Shown here in pieces: positions 1-9,409 of a stretch of DNA of 64,000 nucleotides (the first letter of the stretch is position 1; every line of letters begins with the position of its first letter). The position numbers and the translations under genes are program-made. The notes below the pieces were generated by a model, which made no database searches, was not told the DNA's origin, and was given only the letters and a program-made list of their open reading frames with translations. Source of the stretch: WLXB01 sp040221475 (lineage in GTDB: Bacteria > Pseudomonadota > Alphaproteobacteria > Rhodospirillales > Rhodospirillaceae); assembly GCA_040221475.1 (NCBI GenBank), contig JAVKEJ010000032.1, positions 558,001 through 622,000 of the forward strand. Direction: 5' to 3'.

Positions 1-740
1 AACACAATGGCGATCACCACCAATCGCCTGACCAACACGGAAGATAAACGCTGTCTCAAAGATTTTGATCCGAGCGCGCTGCAAAAGCTAAACGCCAACC
101 CGAGCCATAACATGGCGTAGGGTCGCACGACCCCATCCAACAGGACCGGCGCCGACACAAAACCCCAAGCCTTCGGAACGATGTTCTCTCTTCCGGGGAA
201 AGAATAACTCAGCGCCACTCCAGAAAGGACCACCGCGCCAGCAGCAATCATTAGAAATCGTTTTGGCGGTCGCTCAATAGCAACCAAACACAACAGAGCA
301 GCGCTCAGATAAAACCCACCGCTCGCCAAGAACGGCAACGCAGCGACAATACCTCCAATCAAGAGCGGCACGAGAAAGCGCGCACCACTTTCAATAACCG
401 TTGCAAGCCAAACACCCAGCAAAAACAAAAAAACCAGCATCGCAATCGGAACAAAGAGCCCATACACAAAAGCTGTTGCTGGAAACAGAAGAAAACCCAA
501 TGCGGCTGAAGCTCCGACAACCCCATCGCCTGTCCAGGCCGACAACACTTTGTTGAGTAGAAAAAGACTAAGAGCTGCAGATGTACATGCAATCGTGCGG
601 CTAAAAACTAGTGCCTCTTTTTCAAGCGGCGGCACGTTGATCGCAAAATAAGAAAGATGCGCCAAAAAAATAACAGAGGCCGCAGCAACAATCACAGCGC
701 CCACCCTTGCAGCGGGCGGTGTTAATAAATTGCTCTCCAT
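1..740 (-). CDS. Partial polytopic membrane protein, family not recognised
   Basis: The frame opens at an ATG (738-740) and is still open at the left edge, so about 246 N-terminal residues are visible and the C-terminus lies outside. The translation is very hydrophobic. Candidate membrane helices lie near residues 13-34, 45-66, 73-95, 97-116, 121-140, 143-155, 161-181 and 205-224. A basic loop (SLRQRLSS) follows near residue 227. No catalytic motif or named family is recognised. It is divergent from a sugar aminotransferase across about 240 bases, which makes a role in cell-surface glycan assembly possible, but that is only inference from context. Reality of the gene is well supported by the long open frame and its hydrophobic pattern. 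Confidence 0.75.
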   Translation of the reverse strand, partial: MESNLLTPPAARVGAVIVAAASVIFLAHLSYFAINVPPLEKEALVFSRTIACTSAALSLFLLNKVLSAWTGDGVVGASAALGFLLFPATAFVYGLFVPIAMLVFLFLLGVWLATVIESGARFLVPLLIGGIVAALPFLASGGFYLSAALLCLVAIERPPKRFLMIAAGAVVLSGVALSYSFPGRENIVPKAWGFVSAPVLLDGVVRPYAMLWLGLAFSFCSALGSKSLRQRLSSVLVRRLVVIAIV

Positions 741-981
741 AAATTGACCTTAGACAGTCATGACGCTTTATAGAAGTTCAAAGATCAATCAGAGAAAGTC
801 CTGATCAGGAAACAGACAATCGCACGCGCCTCTCATCAAGCGCAATTATAGGATTCAGCAATTTCTAAACTGAAATAGTGTAACCGCTCCTAACATCAAT
901 CCAAATTGGGCGTTATAGTCTAGGCATTCAATCGCAAACGCTGCCACTATTTTATACTTGCTTACGGGATTCCGACAAAAT

Positions 982-2157
982 ATGAGCGCTCCAATATTTG
1001 CTCCGTGGCCCTTTTATGCGGAAGACGAAATCGCCGCTGTTGCCGCAGTCCTGCACTCTGGGAAGGTCAATTACAGAACAGGCCCAGAAGGCAAACTGTT
1101 TGAAGCGGAATACGCTGCAGCCACCGGCGCCAAACACGCGCTCACCGTGGCCAATGGAACGGCGGCGCTTGAACTTGCCTTAGAAGCACTTGAGATTGGA
1201 CCCGGGGACGAGGTTATCGTCCCTGCCAGAACATTCATTGCCACCGCATCCGCTGTTGTGCGCTGCGGTGCAATTCCGGTCGTCGCAGACGTTGACTTGC
1301 GTTCTCAAACCCTAAATGAAAACTCTATTGCAGCCGTGCTGTCAGAGAAAACCAAAGCCATTATTCCGGTCCATTTGGCAGGCTGGCCCGCGGATATGGA
1401 CTCGATCATCTCGATTGCCAAATCCTCTGGGCTGTATGTTATTGAAGACTGTGCGCAGGCCCACGGCGCGCTCTACAAGGGCCAGGCGGTTGGTACCTTG
1501 GGAGACGTTGGTTGTTTTTCATTCTGTCAGGATAAAATTATTACGACTGGCGGCGAAGGCGGCCTCATTCTGACGAATGATAAAAACCTTTATGAACGCA
1601 TGTGGTCTCTCAGAGACCATGGCTGGAACTACAAGCAGGCGCATACCAAAAGTGCAAACACAGGATTTAGATGGCTTGTAGATTCCTTTGCCACAAATTG
1701 GCGCATGACCGAAATGCAGTCCACCATTGGCCGCATACAGCTGCAGAAACTCGACAAGTGGATTGATGCGCGACGTAAAAACGCACAGGTCCTATCGGCT
1801 GCAATTGCCGACTCTCCGCTGATTGCAGACCTCACGCCGCCAGAGGAGGTGCATCATAGTTATTACAAGTACTACGTATTACTAAACAACAGAGCTCTCA
1901 AAACCGACTGGACACGGGATCGCATTCTTAACCATCTGAATGCACAGGGAATCCCAGCAGGCGTAGGGGCCTGCCCTGATATCTCTCACGAACGGGCTTT
2001 CTTCAATGGCCGCATAAATACCTCTAACGCGCGACCAAACGTGTTAGCCCTTGCAGACCGAACCCTTATACTCCCGGTCCACCCCACACTCACGGAAGAC
2101 AATATTCACCTTATTGGACAGGCTTTAGTGTCAACACTCAACGCGGCGACACGTTAG
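982..2157 (+). CDS. DegT/DnrJ/EryC1/StrS-family PLP aminotransferase
   Basis: A 391-residue fold-type I aminotransferase of the kind that transaminates nucleotide keto-sugars for surface polysaccharides or modified sugars. Visible marks, counted from the ATG at 982, are the cofactor phosphate-binding turn ANGTAALELAL near residue 57, the pyridine-nitrogen aspartate in VIEDCAQAHGA (D156), and the Schiff-base lysine in DKIITTGGEGG (K185). An upstream in-frame TTG at 958 would add eight residues, but the family normally begins just before the FAPWPFY segment, so the ATG is preferred. Length is normal for the family. No sugar dehydratase or glycosyltransferase is adjacent on this strand, so the sugar substrate cannot be named. 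Confidence 0.9.
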   Translation: MSAPIFAPWPFYAEDEIAAVAAVLHSGKVNYRTGPEGKLFEAEYAAATGAKHALTVANGTAALELALEALEIGPGDEVIVPARTFIATASAVVRCGAIPVVADVDLRSQTLNENSIAAVLSEKTKAIIPVHLAGWPADMDSIISIAKSSGLYVIEDCAQAHGALYKGQAVGTLGDVGCFSFCQDKIITTGGEGGLILTNDKNLYERMWSLRDHGWNYKQAHTKSANTGFRWLVDSFATNWRMTEMQSTIGRIQLQKLDKWIDARRKNAQVLSAAIADSPLIADLTPPEEVHHSYYKYYVLLNNRALKTDWTRDRILNHLNAQGIPAGVGACPDISHERAFFNGRINTSNARPNVLALADRTLILPVHPTLTEDNIHLIGQALVSTLNAATR

Positions 2158-2179
2158 AACAGAATCTCAAACAATAGGT

Positions 2180-2665
2180 TTAATTTGAGGCCGACCCAAC
2201 GACATCTTCAGGCAAGATAACATCCGCATACCCTGACCCAGCCTTAAGAACACGCTTGCGCGCAAACGCCCTCTCCAACGCAGAAATAAGGCCTTTTTGC
2301 GAAATAGGCTTAATGACGTATCCATCTACATCAAGAATCATAGCCGTTTTAACAACTTCGGCTTCACCATGACCGGTAAGCATGACGAACCGTATGTTGC
2401 GGGAGACACCAGGACTAGTCCCAACACGGATTTTTTGTAAGAGTTCTAAACCTGAAACAGGCTCCATTCCATAATCAGAAATAATGCAATCAATCCTAAC
2501 GTTATGATCAGAAATAATCTGTTGCGCTTCAATCGCTGATTTGCATTTGTGAACCTTCTTCGCACCAGAACTGACAAGCAGTGCGGATATGAGATTGATG
2601 ATTGAAACCTCATCGTCCACAACAACAAACGTTAACTCTGAGAGATCTAGTTTTGGTAGGGCCAA
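2180..2665 (-). CDS. Stand-alone CheY-like response regulator receiver
   Basis: A 161-residue single-domain receiver. The acidic pocket D17-D18, the phospho-acceptor D64 (in CIISDYGMEP), the switch threonine T97 (VMLTGHG) and the lysine K119 (VIKPI) are all present, so it should be phosphorylatable. About 35 residues after the receiver carry no recognisable output domain. It lies 61 bases downstream of the large hybrid kinase on the same strand and is probably co-transcribed with it. It is the likely end acceptor of the kinase's HPt domain (inference). A diguanylate cyclase or HTH output is clearly absent. Confidence 0.92.
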   Translation of the reverse strand: MALPKLDLSELTFVVVDDEVSIINLISALLVSSGAKKVHKCKSAIEAQQIISDHNVRIDCIISDYGMEPVSGLELLQKIRVGTSPGVSRNIRFVMLTGHGEAEVVKTAMILDVDGYVIKPISQKGLISALERAFARKRVLKAGSGYADVILPEDVVGSASN

Positions 2666-2726
2666 ACTAAAAACTCCTGTTCACTTTACGAAAAGTGTAA
2701 AAATAATTGTGCAAATCGTCATCACC

Positions 2727-5700
2727 CTATTCGCGGCGATCAAACTCAATGAGTGTCTCGTTAATTGCTTGGCGTAGTAAAGGTAATAAATTGCTAATCT
2801 GCTCTATTTCCAGATCTGATTCCTCTATTGTTTTCGCTATCGCGCTTACCCGAACTGCACCAAACTGAGCAGATAGCCCCTTTAAGGCATGACCTGTTCT
2901 TTTTGTTTGCTCCAAACTCTTTTCATCGACCAACTGCTCCAAGTCTTTCATATATTTTTCCAAGCCTTGCTGGAAATTTACGAGCATTGGAGACAACGTT
3001 TGTGGATCGAGAACCTCAAGCAAAGCATCAAGCATCGTCGAATCAACTATAGGGTGCTTTTGGTACTCTGCCTCTATGCCGTTGGTGATATCGCTGGCGT
3101 TCTCTGGGGCTGCCGCCACAACCTCACCTGACTGGACTTTATAAGTTTTCCCAGTCAACTGAGCCATCTGTGCATAAAGAACCGGCCATGCGATGGGCTT
3201 CGTTACAATAACATTCGCCCCTGATTTTAGATAACCTTGGCGATGCCCTCGGATGGCATCAGCGGTCAAAGCGATAATCGGACAGGTCGCTATTTTGCCC
3301 GGTAAGGCCCTGATTTTCTGCATGGCTTCTGGACCATCCATCACCGGCATCTGCATATCCATCAGGATAATATCGAAATTATTTTCTCGAGCTACGTCTA
3401 CAGCAATGGCGCCATTATCAGCCGTAGACACAGTGTGCCCTTCGCGCTCTAGCATGGTGCGGACCAACATCTGCGTGGTCGCGTTATCCTCCACAACCAA
3501 GATACGAAGGGGCGCGAGCTTGATATCATCAGCAGGGGCAACACCCGGTCGGTTGGCATCCGCCACAACGCCATCGCCTGCAGTAAACGGGCAGATGAAT
3601 GTAAACGTGGAACCTTTACCTAACTCTGAGTCGACCCAGATCACTCCGCCCATGGCCTCAACAAGTTTCTTGCTGATTGCCAATCCCAGACCAGTCCCAC
3701 CGAATTTTCGTGTGGTATTAGATTCTGCTTGAACAAAAGCATTAAACAAATTGTTTTGATTCTCAGAGGCGATCCCGATCCCCGTGTCAATCACTTGGAA
3801 GCGCAGATTAATAGGACCGGACAAGCTATCATCTTGATTAACATTAACCGTGACCCCGCCTACCTCGGTAAATTTATTGGCATTCCCGATCAAATTCAGG
3901 AGGACTTGCCGTACTCGTGTCGGATCTCCGCGCACAACATCGTCTATACCCTCATGAATATTTATATTTAAGGACAAACCTTTGAGAGAGAGCACCGGAT
4001 CAAACAATTCCCCGACATCACTCATAAGATCAGACAAGCGAAAATCTATAATCTCTAATTCGAGCTCACCGGCCTCGATTTTTGAGAAATCTAGAATATC
4101 GTTCAGCAGCCCTAACAACGCCGATGCTGAGCGATGCAATGTCTTGAGCATATCACGCTGACTGTCATCGACTTGTGTTCTATTCAGCAAATCGACCATG
4201 CCAAGAACACCTGTCATTGGTGTTCGCAACTCATGGCTCATCATGGCCAAGAATTGTGACTTAGCGATATTTGCATCTTCTGCGCGCTCTCGCTCCTCCT
4301 CCAAACGAATAGCGAGCTCAGACAGCTCCTGCGCTTGGCGCGTCAGGCGATCTTGCGCTGCTTCCATCTCCCGTTCGCGCTCGACACGATCCGTTACATC
4401 GCGCGACATAGAAAGAACACGGGGTCTGCTTTCGCCTACCTTTAAAGGAAGGGTTGATGAAGACGTCTCAAGCCAAATCACTTGCCCGTCTTTACGCCGC
4501 AGCCGCCATAGCAATGAACTCCCCGCCATTTCTTTGCCGCTGGACCGTGCCATCCTGCGCTGATCTATTTTTTCTTTATCCTCCTCATGGGTCAACGAAC
4601 CCGGCGAACTATTGATCAACTCCTCGGGTGAATAACCGGTAATCGCAAAGGCAGATGGCGAGGCATACATCAGCGTGCCATCTGAATTCCGTATGGTGAT
4701 GAGATCTTTTGCGTTCTCAGCAACCACACGGAATCGTTCTTCACTTTCCAGCAGTGCATTTTCAGCTTCTTGTTGTTCCGTCACATCAATGACGGTGATC
4801 TGAAAAGCTGGTTCTCCATCCCAATCGACCACGCGGCCGATCGCTTCGGTCCACACGGTGCGGCCATGCTTGTTTAGAACAGCCCCACGAACAATCTGCC
4901 CATCCAGGGCACCGGACATGCTCTGCGCCCAGAACTCCCATGCTTTTCCTAAAAACTCTGAAGGCAAGACTTCTAACAATGAACTGACACGACTCAACAT
5001 CTCCGCACCAGTCTCGTAGCCAACCATGCGCGCATAAGAGTCGTTTATGAACAGCGGCTTATAGCGGCGGTGAACAACCAGGCCTTGTATCGACCCCTCT
5101 ATGAGGTCTCGAAATTTCTTTTCGCTGCGGGCCACGGCAAGTACAGCATCTTTTTGTGCCGTGATATCTCGTGAGACACCCCGGTAACCTTGCATTTCAC
5201 CGGCACTATCCAATACTGGCGTCCCACTAAGCTGCTGCCAAACAGTTGTGCCATCCCGCTTCAGTCCCGGCACTTCAAATCCCTTAAAGGACTCTTTAGC
5301 TCGTGTTTTTCGGGCGAACTCAACCAGAGCCCGTTTTGCTTGTTTGGGATCCATAAAGTCGATTGGTCTACGGCCAAGAACGTCCTTCGCTTCATAGCCG
5401 AGCACCAGCTCGACCCGGTCGGAAACAAAGGTAAAAACACCGTTCTGATCAAATTCCCAGATGTATTCTCCAGCAGCCGTCGCCACATCTTCAAACATCT
5501 TTTTACGCGCTTCGAGTTCAAGCTCAATTCGCTTCCGGTCGGATATATCAATGACGAACCCGATACTGCGAAGGGGGTGGCCCAACTCATCGCGTTGAAT
5601 CATCGCCTTGAGTTGCACCCAAATGTAATGTCCATTTGCGTGAAGCACTTTGCATTCTGTATCTAAAGTCACGTGAGATTCTTGAAAGGCGCGAACATCT

Positions 5701-6569
5701 TTTAACAACTGAGGTCGGTCATCCGGGTGTAGAATCTCATCAAAGCTGTTTGTGGTCGGCTTAAAGTCCGGATCTGTGATACCCAGAATTTCCAATAACC
5801 GTGGAGACCAGTAAATCTCCTCATAATCCCACCGGCGGTCAAAGTAGCCTGCCCGTGAAGCCTGAATAGCCAGTTCAAGTGTTTCTTCGTTCCGCCTTAA
5901 CTTCTCTTGTTCTTCGCGTCTTTTGGTGACGTCGGTGACGGTACCAACCATACGCTCAGCCACACCATCATCGTTGAACACGGCCCGGCCGCGACTATGT
6001 ACCCAGGCATACGTTCCGTCTGGCCGACGCATACGGTATTCAATATCGTATGGACTGCCCGAATTAAGATGCGCCTCAAAAGCAGATTTAACAGCGGCTA
6101 AATCATTTGGATGGCAAAGCTTGTGATGTAACGATATCGAAGGGTGCCATTGGTCCGCAGGCATACCCAATATTTCTGCAAATCTTGGCGACGTGGTTAG
6201 TGCATCTTTATTGAGATCCCAGTCCCAAATGGCAGCATTCGCGGCTTCGATTGCCCGGTCGAGTTGTTCCTCGTTGTATTTAAGTTTCTGTTCTGTCTCA
6301 GCGTGATCTTCCCGGTCCTTGGCAGCATGACGCTGTGCTATAAAACCACGCAGCGCCCACCAAACAAGAATGACGAGCAGAACGCACACCCCAACAAAAA
6401 TATCAAAAATCAGAACGTTCAGTTCAGGATCATCAGCGGCAGTTGCCATGGGCACAATGACGCGATCATGAACAGCCTTAATGCCAACAGCTGATGCAAC
6501 AAAGACCGCCCCTGCTATAGCAAGCGCAACTATCACATTTTTGCCGGACCGTTTGCCCGTTATATTCAT
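2727..6569 (-). CDS. Hybrid sensor histidine kinase: 2 TM, five PAS, HisKA, HATPase, REC, HPt
   Basis: A 1280-residue membrane-bound phosphorelay protein. Two membrane helices (about 11-32 and 51-76) enclose a short periplasmic loop. Five PAS/PAC units follow at about 101-217, 228-346, 356-473, 484-600 and 608-727. A charged coiled coil (730-770) leads into the dimerisation domain with H779 in SHELRTP. The ATPase has N897 in NLIGNANKF, a G1 box at DTGIGI (928-933) and a G2 box at GGTGLGL (957-963). A receiver with phospho-acceptor D1071 and a C-terminal HPt with H1227 (TGHALKG) complete an entire His-Asp-His relay in one chain. The separate receiver downstream would be the fourth step. The signal is unknown; multiple PAS domains suggest cytoplasmic cues such as redox or small ligands. 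Confidence 0.95.
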   Translation of the reverse strand: MNITGKRSGKNVIVALAIAGAVFVASAVGIKAVHDRVIVPMATAADDPELNVLIFDIFVGVCVLLVILVWWALRGFIAQRHAAKDREDHAETEQKLKYNEEQLDRAIEAANAAIWDWDLNKDALTTSPRFAEILGMPADQWHPSISLHHKLCHPNDLAAVKSAFEAHLNSGSPYDIEYRMRRPDGTYAWVHSRGRAVFNDDGVAERMVGTVTDVTKRREEQEKLRRNEETLELAIQASRAGYFDRRWDYEEIYWSPRLLEILGITDPDFKPTTNSFDEILHPDDRPQLLKDVRAFQESHVTLDTECKVLHANGHYIWVQLKAMIQRDELGHPLRSIGFVIDISDRKRIELELEARKKMFEDVATAAGEYIWEFDQNGVFTFVSDRVELVLGYEAKDVLGRRPIDFMDPKQAKRALVEFARKTRAKESFKGFEVPGLKRDGTTVWQQLSGTPVLDSAGEMQGYRGVSRDITAQKDAVLAVARSEKKFRDLIEGSIQGLVVHRRYKPLFINDSYARMVGYETGAEMLSRVSSLLEVLPSEFLGKAWEFWAQSMSGALDGQIVRGAVLNKHGRTVWTEAIGRVVDWDGEPAFQITVIDVTEQQEAENALLESEERFRVVAENAKDLITIRNSDGTLMYASPSAFAITGYSPEELINSSPGSLTHEEDKEKIDQRRMARSSGKEMAGSSLLWRLRRKDGQVIWLETSSSTLPLKVGESRPRVLSMSRDVTDRVEREREMEAAQDRLTRQAQELSELAIRLEEERERAEDANIAKSQFLAMMSHELRTPMTGVLGMVDLLNRTQVDDSQRDMLKTLHRSASALLGLLNDILDFSKIEAGELELEIIDFRLSDLMSDVGELFDPVLSLKGLSLNINIHEGIDDVVRGDPTRVRQVLLNLIGNANKFTEVGGVTVNVNQDDSLSGPINLRFQVIDTGIGIASENQNNLFNAFVQAESNTTRKFGGTGLGLAISKKLVEAMGGVIWVDSELGKGSTFTFICPFTAGDGVVADANRPGVAPADDIKLAPLRILVVEDNATTQMLVRTMLEREGHTVSTADNGAIAVDVARENNFDIILMDMQMPVMDGPEAMQKIRALPGKIATCPIIALTADAIRGHRQGYLKSGANVIVTKPIAWPVLYAQMAQLTGKTYKVQSGEVVAAAPENASDITNGIEAEYQKHPIVDSTMLDALLEVLDPQTLSPMLVNFQQGLEKYMKDLEQLVDEKSLEQTKRTGHALKGLSAQFGAVRVSAIAKTIEESDLEIEQISNLLPLLRQAINETLIEFDRRE

Positions 6570-6694
6570 GCGCCGCCTTCAACCTCAGAGAGCCGATTCG
6601 TGTAACTTTAGCAGAGTACGAGGAGAAGTAACGCGTCAGTATAGCCTGAGCGAATCAACCCTGGATGCAAAAATCTACGCAGGCATCGGATGAC

Positions 6695-7450
6695 TTAACC
6701 TGAAACAATAGAGCGTCTGATTAAATCGCAACCCACAAGAAACAGTAAGAGAAGAACGAGTTTGCGGTACCGGTCTTCATCAAGCCGGTCCCTAAGTTTT
6801 TGGCCAACGAAAATCATGAGGGCAATGATGATCGCACCGGCTGCACTTATGGCGGCAACCTCTAACGTTAGAACCTCAGCAAAGGCCAAGCTTCCATAGA
6901 GCGCAAATGAGCCTAAGAAATACATAAGAGCCAAGGCGGAAACAAATTCATCTTTTGGGATACGCAAAGCCAGGAGATAAACAATCAGTACCGGTCCATA
7001 GAGCCCGGAGAGCCCACACAACACACCGGCCGCGATACCAACAACAGGATTCCACACCTTCTCAGCTGTCGCCTGAAGTGTCAGCTTGATGGGCTGAACC
7101 TGACTAAAAACAAAAATTAACGAGATGAGTCCAAGAATGAGCAACCCGGTCTGTTGATCAATGCGCACCAGCACCTGAACAGCGAACGGTACAATGATCA
7201 GCATCGGAATGATAAGCCATAGAAACCGCTTCAGATTTACGCGCCATACTCCCTTGCGCACAGCTTGCTGAAAATTTGCTGTAAAATTTGGAACTAGAAA
7301 AAGCGCCACCGCGACCTGATACGGCAATACAATGACGAAAATGGGCAATGCCATAAAGGGCATACCAAGGCCAAACACACCTTTGGCCAAACCACCAACG
7401 GCAAAACCAGCCACCAGAATTAACACTGATAAGAGGTCGAGATCGGGCAT
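6695..7450 (-). CDS. TauE/SafE (TSUP) family membrane transporter
   Basis: A 251-residue polytopic membrane protein with the internal two-fold pattern of the TSUP family. The first half begins with GLAKGVFGLGMPFMALP, and the second half repeats a glycine-rich helix at GIAAGVLCGLSGLYGPV near residue 140. Seven to eight helices are predicted. Family members export sulfite, sulfoacetate or other organic anions; the substrate here is not readable from sequence. It is the last gene of a compact three-gene unit with a dienelactone-hydrolase-like enzyme (35 bases upstream) and a DapA-like lyase, which suggests movement of a carboxylic or sulfonic acid connected with that pathway (inference). Confidence 0.85.
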   Translation of the reverse strand: MPDLDLLSVLILVAGFAVGGLAKGVFGLGMPFMALPIFVIVLPYQVAVALFLVPNFTANFQQAVRKGVWRVNLKRFLWLIIPMLIIVPFAVQVLVRIDQQTGLLILGLISLIFVFSQVQPIKLTLQATAEKVWNPVVGIAAGVLCGLSGLYGPVLIVYLLALRIPKDEFVSALALMYFLGSFALYGSLAFAEVLTLEVAAISAAGAIIIALMIFVGQKLRDRLDEDRYRKLVLLLLFLVGCDLIRRSIVSG

Positions 7451-7485
7451 CCTATAGGTGCAAGACCGTGGTCAAGCGCGACCAA

Positions 7486-8148
7486 CTAAAGCGTTTGTTC
7501 AAAAAAGGCTAATACACGCTGGAGCGCCAGTTTCGTTGCCTCAGGGTTATATTGCGGCCGTCCGGTGCAACTGAAGCCGTGATCGGCCTCAGAATAAACA
7601 AAGTGCTCCCCTTCCGGCTGCTCGGCCATGACCTTCTCAACGGCGTCCATGGGAAAGGATTGGTCTGTCTCGCCATAATGATACTGCATTGGTACGCGCG
7701 GTTTCATCTCAGGGCTATAGTGAATCAACCGCGTTCCGTAGTAGGACACACCGCAATCAACGTCAGCCTTGCACGCACCAAGAAAGGCCATAGCTCCGCC
7801 CCAGCAATACCCAATCACGCCAACCTTTCCCGCCGACCTCACGTGATGAGCGGCCGCATTAATGTCTAAGAGCACGGCTTCATCAGAGATCTGTCCGACG
7901 ATATCGCGCCCCCGACCAAAATCGCTATAAGACAAAATCAAGTTCGGCTCGACGCGATCAAAAAAAGCCGGGCAAATTGCCAAATAGCCCTGCTCTGCGA
8001 ACACATCCGTAACTTCCATCATATGGTCATTTACGCCAAAGATTTCTTGAATAATGACCAGGCCGCCTTTTGCCTCACCCTTCGGTTTGGCCACATAGGC
8101 ATTAAAAGCATGACCGTCTTTTGCCGTTAATGTGATCATGGATCCCAT
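7486..8148 (-). CDS. Dienelactone hydrolase family protein
   Basis: A 220-residue cytoplasmic alpha/beta hydrolase of the dienelactone hydrolase family. The nucleophile is cysteine in GYCWGGAM, the acid is in GETDQSFP, and the histidine is in EADHGF, so the Cys-Asp-His triad is intact. A TTG lies three bases upstream in frame, but an AAGGA sequence is spaced eight bases from the ATG at 8148, which decides the start. Classical members open dienelactones in chloroaromatic degradation, while many relatives act on other esters or lactones. The neighbours, a DapA-like aldolase/lyase and a TSUP transporter, suggest catabolism of an organic acid rather than chlorocatechol. Confidence 0.9.
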   Translation of the reverse strand: MGSMITLTAKDGHAFNAYVAKPKGEAKGGLVIIQEIFGVNDHMMEVTDVFAEQGYLAICPAFFDRVEPNLILSYSDFGRGRDIVGQISDEAVLLDINAAAHHVRSAGKVGVIGYCWGGAMAFLGACKADVDCGVSYYGTRLIHYSPEMKPRVPMQYHYGETDQSFPMDAVEKVMAEQPEGEHFVYSEADHGFSCTGRPQYNPEATKLALQRVLAFFEQTL

Positions 8149-8195
8149 CAATGAATTCCTTTAAATCTTGGCTTGTTTTTGTGTGGAGAAAACGA

Positions 8196-9095
8196 CTAGA
8201 GCAAACCCGCTGACTCGAGCGCATCGTCCATCGCTTCGACGTCCTCACGCCGTGGCGGCATCAAAGGCAAACGACATTCCCCAGACGTAATCAACCCCAT
8301 CTTCCACGCCATATACTTGACGCCGATGGGGCTGGTATCAAGGAAAGCCGCGGCATTGAGATCTGAGAGTTCATCACGCAAAGCCATAGCTTCTGAGAGT
8401 TCCCCCTCTTCTGCATGAGTACACAACTGCGAAATTTTCCCAGGAACGACATTTCCAAGCGCCACGATCAAACCACTCGCCACTTTGGGAATGCGTTCAA
8501 ACGCCATCTTCGGGAGCCCCATGAACAGCCGGAATTCATCACCCAAACGGGACGATAACGCACTGTCAAAGGCTTCATCCTCAGACGACTGCTTCAACCC
8601 GACAAGAGATGGTACGTCTTCACACAGATCTTCCAGCGTATTCAGCTCAAGGGTGACGCACGTCCGGCTGGGAATTTGATATAACAATATGGGTTTAGAC
8701 GTGGCGCGCGCAACATAAGACACATACGCCTTCAAGCCACGTTGCGGCGGCTTGGAGAACGGCGGCATCATTATCATCACCGCATCAGCGCCAACCTGCT
8801 CGGCGTGCTCCGTAAGCGCCCAGGTGTCGGCCAATGACACACCACCGGTTTGAGCAACAACAGGCACGCGACGGCGCGCAGAGCTGACTGCAATCCGCAG
8901 CAGGTTCTGCCGTTCGGTCAATGAGAGCGCCATAGGTTCGCCAGAGGTCCCGCCAACAAGAAGCCCATCAGCGCCGTTACGAATTTGCCAATCTATAAAG
9001 CGCGCAAAAGCATCGTAATCCACCGACCACCCATTAAAGGGCGTGATGAGCGGTGTGTACGCGCCGCGTAGGAAATTTCGGCCCAACTTAATCAT
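8196..9095 (-). CDS. DapA/NanA-family Schiff-base lyase or synthase
   Basis: A 299-residue TIM-barrel enzyme of the dihydrodipicolinate synthase / N-acetylneuraminate lyase superfamily. The carboxylate-binding GGTSGE is at 48-53, the catalytic tyrosine at Y139 (ILLYQIPSRT) and the Schiff-base lysine at K168 (VGLKQSS). These mark an active class I aldolase. The sequence does not look like a housekeeping DapA, and the gene sits with a dienelactone-hydrolase-like enzyme and a TSUP transporter rather than lysine genes. A catabolic aldolase or dehydratase acting on a 2-keto acid is therefore more likely than lysine synthesis (inference). Confidence 0.88.
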   Translation of the reverse strand: MIKLGRNFLRGAYTPLITPFNGWSVDYDAFARFIDWQIRNGADGLLVGGTSGEPMALSLTERQNLLRIAVSSARRRVPVVAQTGGVSLADTWALTEHAEQVGADAVMIMMPPFSKPPQRGLKAYVSYVARATSKPILLYQIPSRTCVTLELNTLEDLCEDVPSLVGLKQSSEDEAFDSALSSRLGDEFRLFMGLPKMAFERIPKVASGLIVALGNVVPGKISQLCTHAEEGELSEAMALRDELSDLNAAAFLDTSPIGVKYMAWKMGLITSGECRLPLMPPRREDVEAMDDALESAGLL

Positions 9096-9409
9096 GACGT
9101 TATTATATCAACACTTGAGCCAGTCAAAACGTAGGTTTGAGCAACGCACGCACGATCACTGCTCAGCACCAGCCCCGTAACAATTTGCTCAGACGTGGCA
9201 GTTCTAGCCATGGCCAAATGGTTCCCCCTCAAACGTATTCTTTCAGCCTTCTAGCACATTTTGGTAAAAAATAAGGCCCTTTAGCGTCATCTAACGACCA
9301 TAGAATCCCATGAAATGAGAGCAAATCACTCCATTTAGGACGAGAGTCCTGCCTACAAACCGGATTGGAACCGCCGGGATGAGGTCGTATTTGACCTTAG
9401 TGGCGCGCT
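9096..9409. other. Intergenic stretch, no gene seen
   Basis: About 310 bases between the leuC stop and the DapA-like gene start, both on the minus strand. I see no supported open frame, tRNA or strong terminator. It presumably carries the promoter of the DapA-hydrolase-TSUP unit. No leuD fragment could be recognised here. Confidence 0.5.

Noticed and set aside
9360..9400. tRNA T-arm-like segment (GGTTCCAATCC) on the minus strand
   Set aside because: No acceptor, D-arm or anticodon arm fits around it, and the upstream part overlaps the end of leuC.
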